A DNA stretch of 64,000 bases from Bryoerythrophyllum caledonicum (lineage: Eukaryota > Streptophyta > Bryopsida > Pottiales > Pottiaceae), in the NCBI GenBank assembly GCA_963971425.1, contig OZ020516.1, positions 35,886,199 to 35,950,198 on the forward strand, in the 5' to 3' direction. Numbering within the stretch: the first letter of the stretch is position 1; every line of letters begins with the position of its first letter. The notes under the pieces were generated by a model. The model did no database searches, was not told where the DNA came from, and worked only from the letters and a program-made list of their open reading frames with translations. Position numbers and translations under genes: made by a program. This document shows, one piece after another, positions 11,084 through 22,141 of the stretch.

Positions 11084-11620
11084 TTGGAGGAGGAAGTCGC
11101 AGCAGTTGCCACTCCAGGTCAAACTACCGCTTTGACACCAGGTTCTCGTTATTGTCGCCTATTTTGCCACCAGTTGACACCTTTACCCTTTGTGTTGGAT
11201 AGTGTTGGCCGTCCACGCCACACGGGTTTGTCGGACCACATTAGTCAGTCTTGGTTATCTCTTTTTTTCTACATCGCGGATGCAACTATCATCACTCACA
11301 CTCAGACCTCAGTCCCACTCGTTTCTTCTAGTCATCGAGATGCCGTACACACCTTGGCGTATATCCTATTGCAGTTGCCAATGTTAGCCGGTGTAGACTT
11401 CCTAATACCGGATTTTGAATCATCCAGTGTATTCCACTTGGTAGGTAGTACGCTGGAGGGCAAGGTGCCCATGCCATTGTTGAAGGTATCCCAGGCAATG
11501 ACAGCTCCACCTACCAAGGAGAATTTGGTGGCATTGCAAGCCAAGTTGGTGATGGAGGCTATTTTTGCGTTTGAGGCCAATGTCACTTCCACACCTGTAG
11601 GGCAGTCCTCTAAGGATTGA
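11084..11620 (+). CDS. 178-codon open frame between gag and protease of the gypsy element
   Basis: This is the longest clean frame of the gypsy element. It begins with an Ala/Val/Glu stretch and includes QLTPLPFVL and LVALQAKLVMEAIFAFEANV. No domain was recognised. It may be the gag C-terminal or a linker region that happened to escape stops. Its position just before the protease fits a polyprotein linker. It is unlikely to be expressed alone. Confidence 0.35.
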   Translation: MEEEVAAVATPGQTTALTPGSRYCRLFCHQLTPLPFVLDSVGRPRHTGLSDHISQSWLSLFFYIADATIITHTQTSVPLVSSSHRDAVHTLAYILLQLPMLAGVDFLIPDFESSSVFHLVGSTLEGKVPMPLLKVSQAMTAPPTKENLVALQAKLVMEAIFAFEANVTSTPVGQSSKD

Positions 11621-12060
11621 TCCTTCATCTCTGGAGTGGCTTATTTGTGCGACGTTACAACCTCGTCAGCATAGGAGCAATGCATTGTGCCCCCTGGGTG
11701 GTTCACTTGGTGTCGATGACGGAGTCATGGTGCTTCGTCGTATGGACGACAACCCTACTCGAGCTACTCCCCTACGTGTTATGTTGGACTCCGGGGCTCA
11801 ACTAGTAATGATTCGCAAGTAAGTAGCCCAAGATTTGCATATGGATGCTTCGGATCTTGAGCCTTGTCTATTTATGATTGTTACATTGAAGGGGGGCACG
11901 GAGAAGGTCATGGGATATACCCGACATTCATTGTAGTTGATGTTCGGCGTGGAATCAGATCCATTATTCTCCACGTATTTGTCTAGTGCGTTGTGACTAG
12001 TGTCACCAACTACAACATTCTGGTGGGTCAATATGTGCTTTATCTACTCGATTTTGGATA
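11621..12060 (+). pseudogene. gypsy aspartic protease remnant
   Basis: The motif RVMLDSGAQLVMIRK at about 11776-11820 contains the catalytic Asp-Ser-Gly (codons 11787-11795) of retropepsin-type proteases, with the hydrophobic flanks usual for that family. It is followed by a beta-rich stretch with GGTEKVMGYT. A TAG directly after MIRK and later frame changes show it is inactive. In an intact element it would process the polyprotein. Confidence 0.65.
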
Positions 12061-12459
12061 GATATCTGGATAAAAAAGGCCTGGTTTAGGCCTAGGTGAT
12101 ATGTCGATGATGGCAGAAAGGAGCTCATTCCAATTGTCTCCCCAACTAGCTTGGTGACTTCCACGGTGGATGCTATGTTTGAGTGCACTGCCTTGGCATC
12201 CAATTTGCCATGTGGTTCAACGCTTTTGGAAGAGACATATGCTTTTACGTCAAAGGTAGCGGAATCACGTTAACATAAATCAGTGAAGAGTTATGCACAT
12301 CACTGCAAGGATCTACCTCCTCCATGGGAGGCTCTGTTGGAGGTCACTTGCCATAGTCAAAAGATCGTGGATGCTCTTGATGCTCCACATATCTCACTAG
12401 ACTCTTTCACTCCGTTGTTGGCTCGCACTATTCAGTGACGACCACCAGATGAGGATATT

Positions 12460-13390
12460 ACCCTTGTAGAGCTTTCGGCTAGTATCGGTATGGGACTTGC
12501 AGCAGTGTTACGGCCGGGCTCAAGGTACGCCGATACATCTACATGGATAGTGGCTTTGGAGCCAACCGTGTTGCTCATCATCACATTCAGCGTCTTTTGG
12601 CGTTGTATCCAGAGCAGTTACTAGCTTGTGCCATTCGCGGGCGTTTTGGCAAATTGCTACGTGATGTGACGTTGATTAAACATGATGATCTACGATGGCT
12701 AGGTCGCGTAGACTTGGTGATTGCCGAATAGCGTTGCCAAGGTAATTCACGGGTGGGCAGTGGACGTGGCTTGGATGATCCACGATCAGAGCTCTTTGCA
12801 AATTTGCTCAGGGTCATTCAAGGGTGGATTATCCACGAATCAATGCCACTGGGGTATATTTTTGAGAATATACCTCCATTGAAGGATACACAGACGAAGG
12901 TGCGTAAGGATGGGGCATACATCCATCACCATCTTGATCCCCCCGCTTGAAGATGTTGCGGCATTGGGCTCTTACGCGCATTTGCCACATTGAATTTGGA
13001 CCAACAAGGCTTTATCGGCAACGCTCATCTCTACACTTGCTCAATTGCAACGGCATGTGCTCCGTGTGAACGATGACATCGCGGACGACCATTGTGGTTC
13101 CACGAAAGTTACCAAGGATGATGAGCCACCATTGCCCATGGTGAACTGCGTTGAATTTACTAGGGACGCATTCCCCACTTTCATTAGCTAGCCGTGGTCT
13201 TTTGCCTTAAGAACCTGCGGTCCGGTTATGGTTTCGGATTCTACTTCCCAAACTTATGAAGAGCCTTCTACCGATGAGAGGAAGTGGGCGATGGGCTTTT
13301 TGACATGCAATACCACCGCATTGGATCTCTCTGAGGGCCAACGTCATTACTTGTTATGTCAAGCCATTGACCTCACCACTCTTCTTTGAG
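12460..13390 (+). pseudogene. cytosine-5 DNA methyltransferase domain inside the gypsy polyprotein (decayed)
   Basis: The motif order of C5-methyltransferases can be followed. Motif I (SAM binding) is ELSASIGMGLAAVL from 12469. Motif IV keeps the catalytic Cys in RCQG (Cys codon 12735-12737), but the usual Gly-Trp-Pro before it has become Glu-stop-Arg (TAG at 12729-12731). Motif VI is YIFENIPP (Glu codon 12864). Motifs IX-X appear as ERKWAMGF and LLCQAIDLTTL (about 13280-13382). A frameshift lies near 12520. It sits between protease and RT, so it was part of the element's polyprotein and not a host gene. DNMT capture by gypsy elements has been described in charophytes. Confidence 0.75.
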
Positions 13391-13905
13391 TTTTTTTTGT
13401 CGTATAGCGCCATTTGCGCGACCATCGACGCGTTCACGGAGCAGACTCTCATGATCAAGGGGCAGCGGTGCCACATCTCACATAGATTAAGGAAGCACAG
13501 GACCGTGCTTATTTGTTTGAAGAGGCATGCAATTGGGGAGCTTCATGCTCAGCTTGTCTTTGCAACTTTGGCCGAGGACTTTGGCCAAGGACTTTAGTCG
13601 AGAAGACGGCCTTTTCTATGATATCTTTCCCAATTTTATCACCACGACACGAGCTTTTCTATGGGATCCCGTAAGTGAGGAGTATGGGGGCGTAAATGCC
13701 CTCTCTGCTAGTAAGTAGCAATCACCGTCCGTCCCGATATGCACTGAGTTTTCTACGGTGGGAAGGAGACCACCGAGTTTGATGATTGGCCTTTGGATTT
13801 GGGGCCACATCTTACCAGTGCCGAGGCACGAAGGGTACGAGCATTTATACATTCATATCATGGTCGTTTTGCCTTTAGTCTCCATGATTTTGAGGGCTAC
13901 AGAAA
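13391..13905 (+). pseudogene. gypsy reverse transcriptase N-terminal linker remnant
   Basis: Broken frames lead up to the LINE insertion. The last clean piece (about 13755-13905) reads FDDWPLDLGPHLTSAEARRV and then FSLHDFEGYRNKP, the usual approach to the RT fingers of plant gypsy elements. The same frame resumes directly after the LINE at 22217 with IHLEDDHPIF, which confirms the interruption. Confidence 0.6.
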
Positions 13906-13917
13906 CAAACCGATACA

Positions 13918-14140
13918 AGAAGAAGAACGCCAGTCCCCGAGGGGGCTGGCGTGAATAAAATGTCCGTTCATTCCACCACTGAGTCCATGCCCACCGGGCA
14001 TGGGTTCGTAGTATGGAACTACTTCCCCCTTTTGAGGGTGGACACTATGTACCTAGTAACAAGTAGCCAAGAGCAAACGACCCTAGGTTCCAAAAGTCTC
14101 CAAAAGAGGAAGGGCGTGTACGGTGAAATGCATATGCAGT
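13918..14140 (-). repeat. LINE 3' UTR with conserved terminal hairpin and TTC tail
   Basis: On the minus strand the element ends with a hairpin (CGCCAG 13928-13933 pairs with CTGGCG 13946-13951, with flanking C/G runs) followed by TTC repeats. The block from about 13920 to 14085 recurs at 46726-46880, 55384-55530 and 6070-6164. Such 3' hairpins are recognised by their own RT in stringent-type LINEs. Confidence 0.8.
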
Positions 14141-14941
14141 CTATGGAAGGGGGTTCGAAGCGTCGGGAAGGGGTTGGTTGTTTTCAAGTTTTTGTTTATG
14201 CAATAGTATCGACATAGCATGTTGAATTGCAATAATGTTAATATTTGAAAAAGTGGTCTTGATTGAAGTGATGGGGATTTTAAATGTTTCTTCAAGAGTA
14301 GACATTGAGGGAATGAAGGTGGTGGCTCTAGCACCCACGGTGATGACAATGAGGGGGTCTACTTTCCATCCTAGTGCTTGAATATCGTCAAGTAGTGGTT
14401 GGTATTTATTTGTTTTGTTTGCAATAGTGTCCGGAGAGAATCTGTCATTGCAATATGTGAATTCAATAAAGTGAATAGTGAGACTAGGGTCTATGTGGTT
14501 TGGTCGGGCGTCTTTGTATGATAGTCCTCTAACACATAGTAGGTCTGGTTTGAATCTTGCATTACAGTGGCATCTTTGAGTGCAACATATGCATGGTAAT
14601 AGCCAAGGAGGGACCGTATTTTCTTGTGGGTTGTCATTAAAGGTTCCAGCATTCATGAGAATGAGGCACCGCGATTTGGATGATGATACAAGTAGTTTAC
14701 GAATAGCCCATACGGCTTTGTTGTGTCTTTTGACAATTAGTGAGTGTATATGGGGGTTTTGGCACTTGAGTAATACATGTAGCCATGTGTCCGGGTCCGT
14801 GGTGTTGCAAATTGGACATGTTATTGTAGGAAATCTTTCTATTCCAAAGAAGAGTTGTTTGTGGGCATTTCCCATGTATTGTCCGGTGCGGAATTTGATT
14901 AGGCATGTGATTTGTGGATCCGTAATTATGGGATTTTCCAA
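14141..14941 (-). pseudogene. LINE C-terminal CCHC motif plus PD-(D/E)XK-like domain
   Basis: This 266-codon frame starts with a Cys-His motif, CPICNTTDPDTWLHVLLKC (Cys42, Cys45, His55, Cys60), as seen near the C-termini of many LINEs. It then has FKPDLLCV (Pro132-Asp133) and IHFIEFTYCNDRF (Glu160), followed by Lys176, Lys179 and Tyr180. The spacing Pro-Asp...Glu-x-Thr with a downstream Lys/Tyr helix resembles the restriction-like endonuclease fold. If so, this LINE carries two nuclease types, as in the Dualen/RandI elements of Chlamydomonas. The fold assignment is an inference from motifs. Confidence 0.55.
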
Positions 14942-14990
14942 AAAAATGTTGGATAGTACGTTGTGAATGTTTGGGTTGCCGGTCCATTTA

Positions 14991-16145
14991 TCAATATTGG
15001 GGAAATTTTCCAGTGAGTTTTTCCAGGTTATTTACGAGATCATGTTTTTTGAGGTATTTGTCCAAGAATTGTATGGGACCTTTATCGGGAGTTTCGCCCA
15101 TAGAGGGCCATTCATATGTATGAAAGTAATATGGGGTGGCATGGACGTGTTCGTATGGATGTTCGGCATTCTTCTGGGTTTTTTCCCTTCCTTCCTTTGC
15201 TAGTTTGTCAGCTTGTTCATTGCCGTCGATATTAGCATGAGCTCGGACTTTGTGGACTGTAGTAATTTGTGTGCGATTTTGGAGCATTACAACCATCGAT
15301 GTGAGGATAGTTTTGTCCGGATGACTGTTGAATAAAGTGGGGTGTTTTATGTGTATATTAAGGAGATATAATACATTTATGCAATCTGTAAAAATATGAG
15401 CGGGTTCGTTTGGGTATTGAGTGGTGATTATCTTAAGGGTTATGTGTATAGCCATCATTTCGGCTCTTAGAATATTTTGGAATCCATGTAGTCTTTTGCC
15501 TAATTTAATTTGTTTGGTTGAATTGTATATCCCATAACTGGCTTTTTCTCGGTGCCAATGTCTCGGGCTTACTTTGGTTGGTTCTTTAAAGGAGCCGTCA
15601 CTGTAATAACTAAAGTTGAGGTCAAATTTAAGGTCGGTATTGATTTGGTAGTTGGAGATTGGAAGGCTCAATTTGGTAATTGGTAGTGTGGAGATGTTTG
15701 TGTGGGGGGTTTTGGACCATTTTTTATTACGGTTTACACTGATTAAAATAGATGTGGGAGGGGAAATTGCGGTGTATACTTTATTAATGTTTAGATTTTT
15801 AGCTATCAAAGTGAGATAAGTGAGGTTTTCTAGATTACCTATTTCTTCAGTTTGGTGATGTATACCTAGGATACGTAGGGTTGCTGGTTCAAGGCGGGGT
15901 GTTTGTATTTGTGGTGGTATAGTGGGTTCTTTGTAAGTCATAGAGTGTGCTTCAAATAGTACTATGATGTGCGAGTCCGGGAATGGGCCTAAGTGTGGGT
16001 TAGAGTTTTGGTACCAATGAGTGTCGGGAGTGATAACAATGGTGATGTTGTGGTTGGAATCATTATTTGCCGCTAGGCGTGCCAATGTGTTGCTTGTTGT
16101 GTTTGTTCTTCGTTGTGAGGGTGTGCAAGGCCTATTCCGCTCCAC
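14991..16145 (-). pseudogene. LINE RNase H domain with intact catalytic residues
   Basis: This 384-codon frame contains the RNase H signature: YYSDGSFKEP (Asp183), NILRAEMMAI (Glu229), HIFTDCINVLYLL (Asp254) and VRAHANIDGNEQADKLAKEG (His303, Asp313). All four acidic catalytic residues are present. The domain would degrade the RNA of the RNA-DNA hybrid. The first 150 residues are of unknown function. It is not a separate gene; it belongs to the LINE polyprotein and continues into the C-terminal domain by a frame change near 14991. Confidence 0.8.
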
Positions 16146-16478
16146 CTATAACCAAAAGCTTTCCCAAGAGAACCAATAATCTTGCCACATTCGAATGGAG
16201 AGTAGAATTTTGAAATTTTTGTAGAGCATGTGACGGGGGATGAAAAGTATGAATGTGTGATATTCAGAGATGTAATAAGGTGGTCTAAGATAGGATCGGG
16301 TAGTGTGTAGTGTGCATTTTTAGGGGGTCATTTTTGGGTATTTGGTATTTATATCTTTGGTATAGCCAAACAATTTCGGTTTCAAATGGTTTGGGTATTG
16401 GTTCAATGTTAATGGGGGTTTGTAGTGCGTTGTGGTATTGGTTCCACAGCCATTGTAGTCTAACGAGTGGTATGGTTA

Positions 16479-18000
16479 TTAGGTGTCTACCATTACCTTC
16501 GTATATGTGGGCATTATCTTGTTGTATTTTGATTGTATTTGTTTGTGCGAGGATGTCAATTTCGGGGTTGCATTTGGTTGTACAGATGTTGAGGAGGGCG
16601 ATAATAAGAGGTGGCGTGACAAATCTTCTATCTCGAGGTTGTGTTGGGGGGAGTGTAATTGTATTATATTCATGTAATAATTGTTTTGAGTTCTAAGGTA
16701 GTATTGTGTGAGGATATCGGTGTAATATAAGGAAGCGTTTGGGTTGTGCCAAGGGAAAAGATTTCTTTGCGGGAGCCATTTGGTGTAGGTGGTGTTATTG
16801 TGGGGCCAATGGCATAGGTATGACGTATATTGTTTGCTTATGTTGTTGGAGTCTATGTATTTTCTATGTTTGTGGGCGGTTATGTTATTTATTAGGTGCA
16901 TGGAAGGGTTTTTTAATATATGTGGTGGATGGGCATATGGTCGTGAATGTGGCAGGTTCGGAGGGATTAATGGGAGGTTGGTGTTGGGGTGAATGTCATT
17001 GTGGCCTATGATGTACAGGTCTTTTAGTGTGTAAGGTGCAGCGTGAGTGGGGCATGTAGGGAGGCATGGACGATGACAAAATAATTGTTTAGCAATGTTT
17101 AGTGCACTTTTTATTAACTTGTGAGGGGTACTGTAGAATGTTTTGTAGCTCTTGTCCTCCATAAGGTGTGTTCCATTTGGTAGTATAATTTGTTTTAGAT
17201 CGGTAATGTTTGCGGAAAAAAGTTTTTGTAGGAGCTTGGCGGATAATTGTTGGTCAAGTCTAGGGAGGTTATGTATTTCATTTGCCCAATTTTGTTCAAG
17301 TCTAGTAGGAAATCTTCTAGTGTGCTTTTTAGAAATGTTTGGCCTTCTGTTTTGAGTAGAAAAAGTGTGCGGATAATGGGGGACCGAAGGCAATCAGATT
17401 TTTGAAGTCTTTGGAGGTATTGTGCTCCTCCATAAATGGCAAGAATGTGCCGAAGGAGTCCATTGTAAATTAGTCCTAGTTGTCCTTTGTCGTTAAGTGC
17501 ATTTTGGAGTTGTTCTCCAATGCATCTTAGATAGGCATTTTTGAGGTAAAAAGCTTCTAATCTGAATAGTTCGTGGGGGAGTTGTGTTATGACATTGGGC
17601 GTGCAATTAGTTAGTCCGCATACTTTCTTTTGTATGGCTATGATTTTTTTATCGAGTTTGTTTATGGCGGGCATGGAATAGGGGACCGCATAGAAACTAT
17701 AGGGCATATGACGGTATCAATCATTTTTATTTTTTGTTGCAATGTAGCAGGACATAATGTAAGTTCATTGCATTGTTTAATAAGTTTTGTAGTAGTAGCG
17801 TGAGTTTGAATTTTCCGTTTTAACGATGGGACTAGGTTTATTCCAAGGTATATGTAGGGTTGATTTTGGTTGAGAGCCGGAATTGGTTGGTTATGATAGT
17901 GGATATTGTTAGCTTGGATACGGGCTTTGAAGGCGATCCGGTTTATTTTAGATTTGTTTGGACATCCAGTTATGGCACATTTTTGAATCCCAAGTTCCAT
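16479..18000 (-). pseudogene. LINE RT thumb and connection region
   Basis: Three overlapping minus-strand frames (17662-18000, 17195-17707, 16479-17393) continue the polyprotein. They include YIYLGINLVPSLKRKIQ, the usual YLG motif after the RT palm, and a Leu-rich helical region (LFRLEAFYLKNAYLRCIGEQL). Frame changes separate them. The segment from about 17393 to 16479 has no domain I can name. Confidence 0.65.
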
Positions 18001-19042
18001 CCCGGACCATAGACAAAATTTGTCTATTTTGTCTCATTGAGTTTGGAGTGATTTAAGGCATCTGGAGATGGGTGCTAGATCGTTAGCATATGCGGCCGAG
18101 TTTATGGTGACTTTTGAGGTGCCAATTACCTCTTTGAAGCCATCTCAATAGAGGTTCTAGAAAAATAATGAAGAGGTATGGGCTCAATGTATCGCCTTGG
18201 ATGGTGCCTCGTTGGATAGGGATAGGGCGTGTTTTACCAAAAAATTCTCCAACGTATGTAGTGGTAGATTGGGAGTATATATTGCCAACTAGTGTGACCG
18301 CGTCTTTTGGGTATCGAAGATTGCTTATAATGGTTAGCAATCAAGGATGGTCAATGGAACCGAAAGCGTTTTTGAAGTCAATGTAGAGTATGTAAATGTC
18401 TTTATTAGTGAATTTTGCATCCTCAACAGCGGCGATGAGAGTTTGAAGTTGCCATGTAGTACTTCTCTTGGCTCTAAACCCTTCTTGGCTTTCGTGTAAT
18501 ATTTGGTGTTTTTCCCCATAGGCCGATAGTATTGATGTTAGTGTGCTAGTGTACAATTTGTAAATGGTGTTAGCTAAGGCAATAGGTCGGTGGTTAGGTA
18601 GCTCGGATGGGTTGCCTTTTTTGTATAATAAGATTGTTATACTTGTTTTCCAAGATGCGGGAATTGATTTTTGTTTGTAACAATGGAGGAAAAATAATGA
18701 TAGAAGGTCATGGAATCTTGGAGGCATGTTTTTTAGAATTGAGTTAGGTATATGGTTCGGTCCAGGAGCTTTGTTGGTCCCCAAATTTTTTAGGCACATG
18801 TTATATGTGTCTCTGTTATAATATGTGTGGAGAGGAGTTGTGGGTTTGCCTCTTTTATCAATGGTGAATTCGGTAAGATCATGCCACGGGTATTGCCTGA
18901 CCCTGCATGTGCATGTTGATGTATGTTGTGGTTGGAAGTGACATGAGGGGGTGGATGGTCTATTGTTTATGGATTGTTGAAAATGTATTTCGTATGCGAT
19001 GTCGTCTGGGCTGGTTAGAATGTTGTTGTTTTGATTTGACAT
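18001..19042 (-). pseudogene. LINE reverse transcriptase core
   Basis: Motifs in order: NKAPGPNHIPNSILKN; ITILLYKKGN with NHRPIALANTIYKLYT; SQEGFRAKRSTTWQLQTL; motif A YILYIDFKNAFGSIDH; motif B GTIQGDTLSPYLFIIFL; motif C reads YAND at 18090-18079 where active enzymes have YADD or FADD. The change of the second catalytic Asp to Asn should abolish polymerisation. A frame break lies at about 18340. The motif set is that of non-LTR RTs. Confidence 0.85.
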
Positions 19043-19639
19043 GCAATCTAGTGTAAGTTTGTGTTATTTTTAAAGACTTTTCTATTAATCTTTTTTGGGC
19101 TAGATTCGTATAGTTGACGATACTTAGAAATGGGTTTTTTGACACATTCTCTTGTATAATTTGTAGTAATTTTCCGAGCTTGTTTATTGGCAGTTTTTGC
19201 AATGACTGCAATGTCTTTTAGCCAGTCTTCGTGAGGGTTGTTGGGCGGTGGTACTTGTGGGATTTAGGGGTGACGAATGTTTTGTAGTTCAAAGAGTATG
19301 GGGTGGATTCGCCAATTTTGGTTAGTTTTAGCAATGTAGATTGTTTTACGAATATTGTGGTATGTAACAAGATGTTGTTTCCACTTTTTGGCTAGTTTTC
19401 TCGGGAGATACCCCCCTTGTTTCGAGGTTCTAGGTGTGAGTTATGGGATCGGGGGTGCTTTACATGTCTTTTCTAATGTAGTGGAGATTTCATTAATAAT
19501 TTTGTCAAGAGTGGTGTAGGCTTCTTGCCATTGTATGTGTGTTAGGTGTTGGTGGTTAGAAAGAGATTCTGTAAGGGAGTCTAAATGTAGTGAGTTTTTC
19601 TCAAAGAATATTGTATTAAAGTTATCAAGGTTTTCTTTT
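19043..19639 (-). pseudogene. LINE linker between endonuclease and RT, degenerate
   Basis: Broken minus-strand frames include an 83-residue piece at 18960-19211 with QKRLIEKSLKITQ, typical of the basic helical stretch before LINE RT domains. No separate gene is present. Confidence 0.45.
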
Positions 19640-19983
19640 GGGATGGAGTTTAGTATTTTGATATTGTTTGAGTTTGAATTGTGGGAGGTCTACTTATAAG
19701 GATGTTATGAGGTATATTTAGTTGGATTGGGAAGTTTTCCAAGTTTAAGTTAGTTGAGGTATTGGTGATGGATGTGTATTGGGTATGGTTAGGTGCTTTA
19801 ATGTAAAATCCATCAATTAGGCTAGTGTGTGTGTATTTAAGTCCACCTTGACGAGAGTATTGTGTATCGGTTGGGATCAGATATAACTCTAGGTCATCCG
19901 TGTAATTTCGCCACTGATAGTCTATATAGAGTGGGGGGGTGAAAGCCCCTCCGTTTTGGCATCCAATAAAGGCGATATCTCGG
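19640..19983 (-). pseudogene. LINE APE-type endonuclease, C-terminal half
   Basis: This part resumes the frame with NRDIAFIGCQNGGAF directly after the insertion and continues to about NIPHNILISRPP. The stretch HTSLIDGFYIKAP lies where these nucleases carry a conserved Asp before the final His. The frame then becomes broken towards 19300. Confidence 0.55.
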
Positions 19984-19987
19984 TTAA

Positions 19988-20929
19988 CCCCTAAAGGACC
20001 AAGTGTCAAAAATGGGCTTTTTGAAAATTCGGTCAAGTTCCTATGCTGTCAATTTCAAACATTCATCTTTGAAATTCTTACCATAGAAGGGCATTACTAA
20101 GACCTTAGTGGGAAAACAATTTTTTCCTAAATTGGACATTTGATGAAAAAGTTATAGGGTTTTGAATTTTAAATGGGGAGGGCGGGCACCTCAGGCACCT
20201 CCAAAAACTTTTGATAGGACACTCTATTGAAAGTGAGATTTTCAGTACTCGCAAGTAATATTATTTCCCTTCATGTTGTCAAAGAAAAGTTCTTGTCTTT
20301 AGTGAAAAATTGCATACCAACCCAAGTCAAACATTTTCACACATTGTCACTCATTGTCGGGCAAGGTACCAAAAAAACTTCTTCTTTTCCACATAAAACC
20401 TAGAGATCTTCATATTTTTCACTTTTTTTTCCCACAACAAAAAATAATGTAAACCTTCTTATTAACCATTCGGATTATCAATCGAAAACATATTAAGTTC
20501 AAAAAAAATTAAAGTGTGAATTAACAAATTTCGAGCCTCCACTCCTTGCACACTTGTTTTGAATATGCTACACCCTATCTCTACCTCTAAAAATTGGTGT
20601 GTAAGGAGCTTACATCATGCTTAACAAGATGGTAATAGATTTAGACCTTGTGTAGTGAAAGTTTTTGACACCAAGTGAAGTTAAAGTCTGCTCATCCACT
20701 AAACGCAGGGAAGAAAATGAACCATTTGCTTGACTTCAAACACTATAATCTTTCAATCCGTGCAGTCAAAGTTTATGAAATTTTGAACATGTATTACTTA
20801 ATAAGCCTTTATTGAGATCCTATGGTCAGAACTAAAAATAAAAGTTTTTGTTACCTTCTTTATTCATTGCACTAGAATCCATTAATTTTGAAGTGTTTTT
20901 GGTGTAAAACTGCCTTGGTACCTTAGGGG
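19988..20929. mobile_element. piggyBac-like non-autonomous element, 942 bp
   Basis: Flanked by TTAA on both sides (19984-19987 and 20930-20933); removing it restores the LINE endonuclease frame exactly. Ends are inverted: CCCCTAAAGGACCAAG on the left and CCCCTAAGGTACCAAGG on the right strand. TTAA target sites with short TIRs starting CCC are typical of the piggyBac superfamily. No coding capacity is seen. Related copies lie at about 25097-25610, 26330-27000 and 30430-31200. Confidence 0.8.
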
Positions 20930-20933
20930 TTAA

Positions 20934-21500
20934 AGTATCTGCAAAGTATTATTGTATGGTTAGTGTGTGTATTTATTTGTGAAGTGATGGCATTTTGGAT
21001 TTCCGGAATGAGCCTAGAGTCTTCTATGTGCGAAGGCATGTATAGATGAAGAATGGATCGGTTAGTAATTTCAATAATTTGAAGATATGGTGATATATTA
21101 GCCGGGGTAGGAATTTTAGTAATATTCCCAGGGAAGGCATATGATTGGTGTATGAGCATGAGGAGACCTCCTCTTGCTGGTGTATATGGCATTCGTTGTT
21201 GAATGCATATTGTGAGGGCATGAGTGTTATTAAATATAAGTTTGTAATCGGGGAATGTTTTTTGGATGTATTTTGTGGATTTAGTAGCGGTTAATTTGGT
21301 TTCTTGTATGGCAATTATGGCGGGTGGTGTGTTGGTGTGGGTGGATAGATTGTGGAGGCATGGGAGAGTAGTGTTTAGGGATGCACTGTTCCATGTTAAG
21401 ATGTATGTATTGATGTCTATGGTGTTTTCGTTATGATTTGCAGGGGGTATGTATGGGGTTGGTGGAGATGGGAATGTGTATTCTGGGATTGGCTCAAAGC
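20934..21500 (-). pseudogene. LINE APE-type endonuclease, N-terminal half
   Basis: The frame reads YILTWNSASLN, then AIIAIQETKLTATKS, then ARGGLLMLI. The QETKL motif carries the metal-binding Glu of exonuclease-endonuclease-phosphatase nucleases used for target-primed reverse transcription. The block ends in CRYF at the piggyBac-like insertion. Joined across that insertion it reads RYFNRD where active enzymes have GDFN-type residues, so a catalytic Asp seems lost. Confidence 0.7.
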
Positions 21501-21523
21501 ATCTGGTTATCTCCTTAGTTAGT

Positions 21524-22108
21524 TCACGTGGAAGGAATGGGAAGTGTAGTTGGATTGTGTTTTGTGTAGGGGTGGGGTTTGACTGTGTACGAAATAGGTA
21601 GGGTGATTAAGTTGTTTAGGAGAGTATTAGTCCAATGTGTGGTACTGGTATTTTGTAGGGCTAATATTTGGTTGCACTCTTCCAGAGAGGGGTGTACTAT
21701 GATAATTAAAGCATATAGGATATGTGATGGGGGGTGTGTAATTTTTTGTTCAATGTAGTGTGCTATATGCGGGTAAGTCATGTTATGTGTGTTGTGTAGT
21801 TCATGTGTATGTTTTAGTAGTGGTGAAAATGTGCTAGCAAGGTGTTGATACTCGGGGTGTAGTTTTATAGTACTTGGGATGAAATACATTTTTGCGCGTT
21901 TTTTATGGGCTGCGGGGTGTGTTTTTATTATGTTTGGCATGGGGCCTGGGTTTTTTTCGATGTCTCCTCTGAGAAGTATTAGGACTTTACAATGGTAAAT
22001 TTTGGTAGGGTAATGTTGTTGTTGGGTTTTAGGTTTTGTAGGAGTTGTTTGGGTGGTTGGAGTTGTTGGGGTTTTTGTTGTTGTTGGTGTCTTTGGGGGT
22101 TTATTATT

Positions 22109-22141
<33 letters not shown>

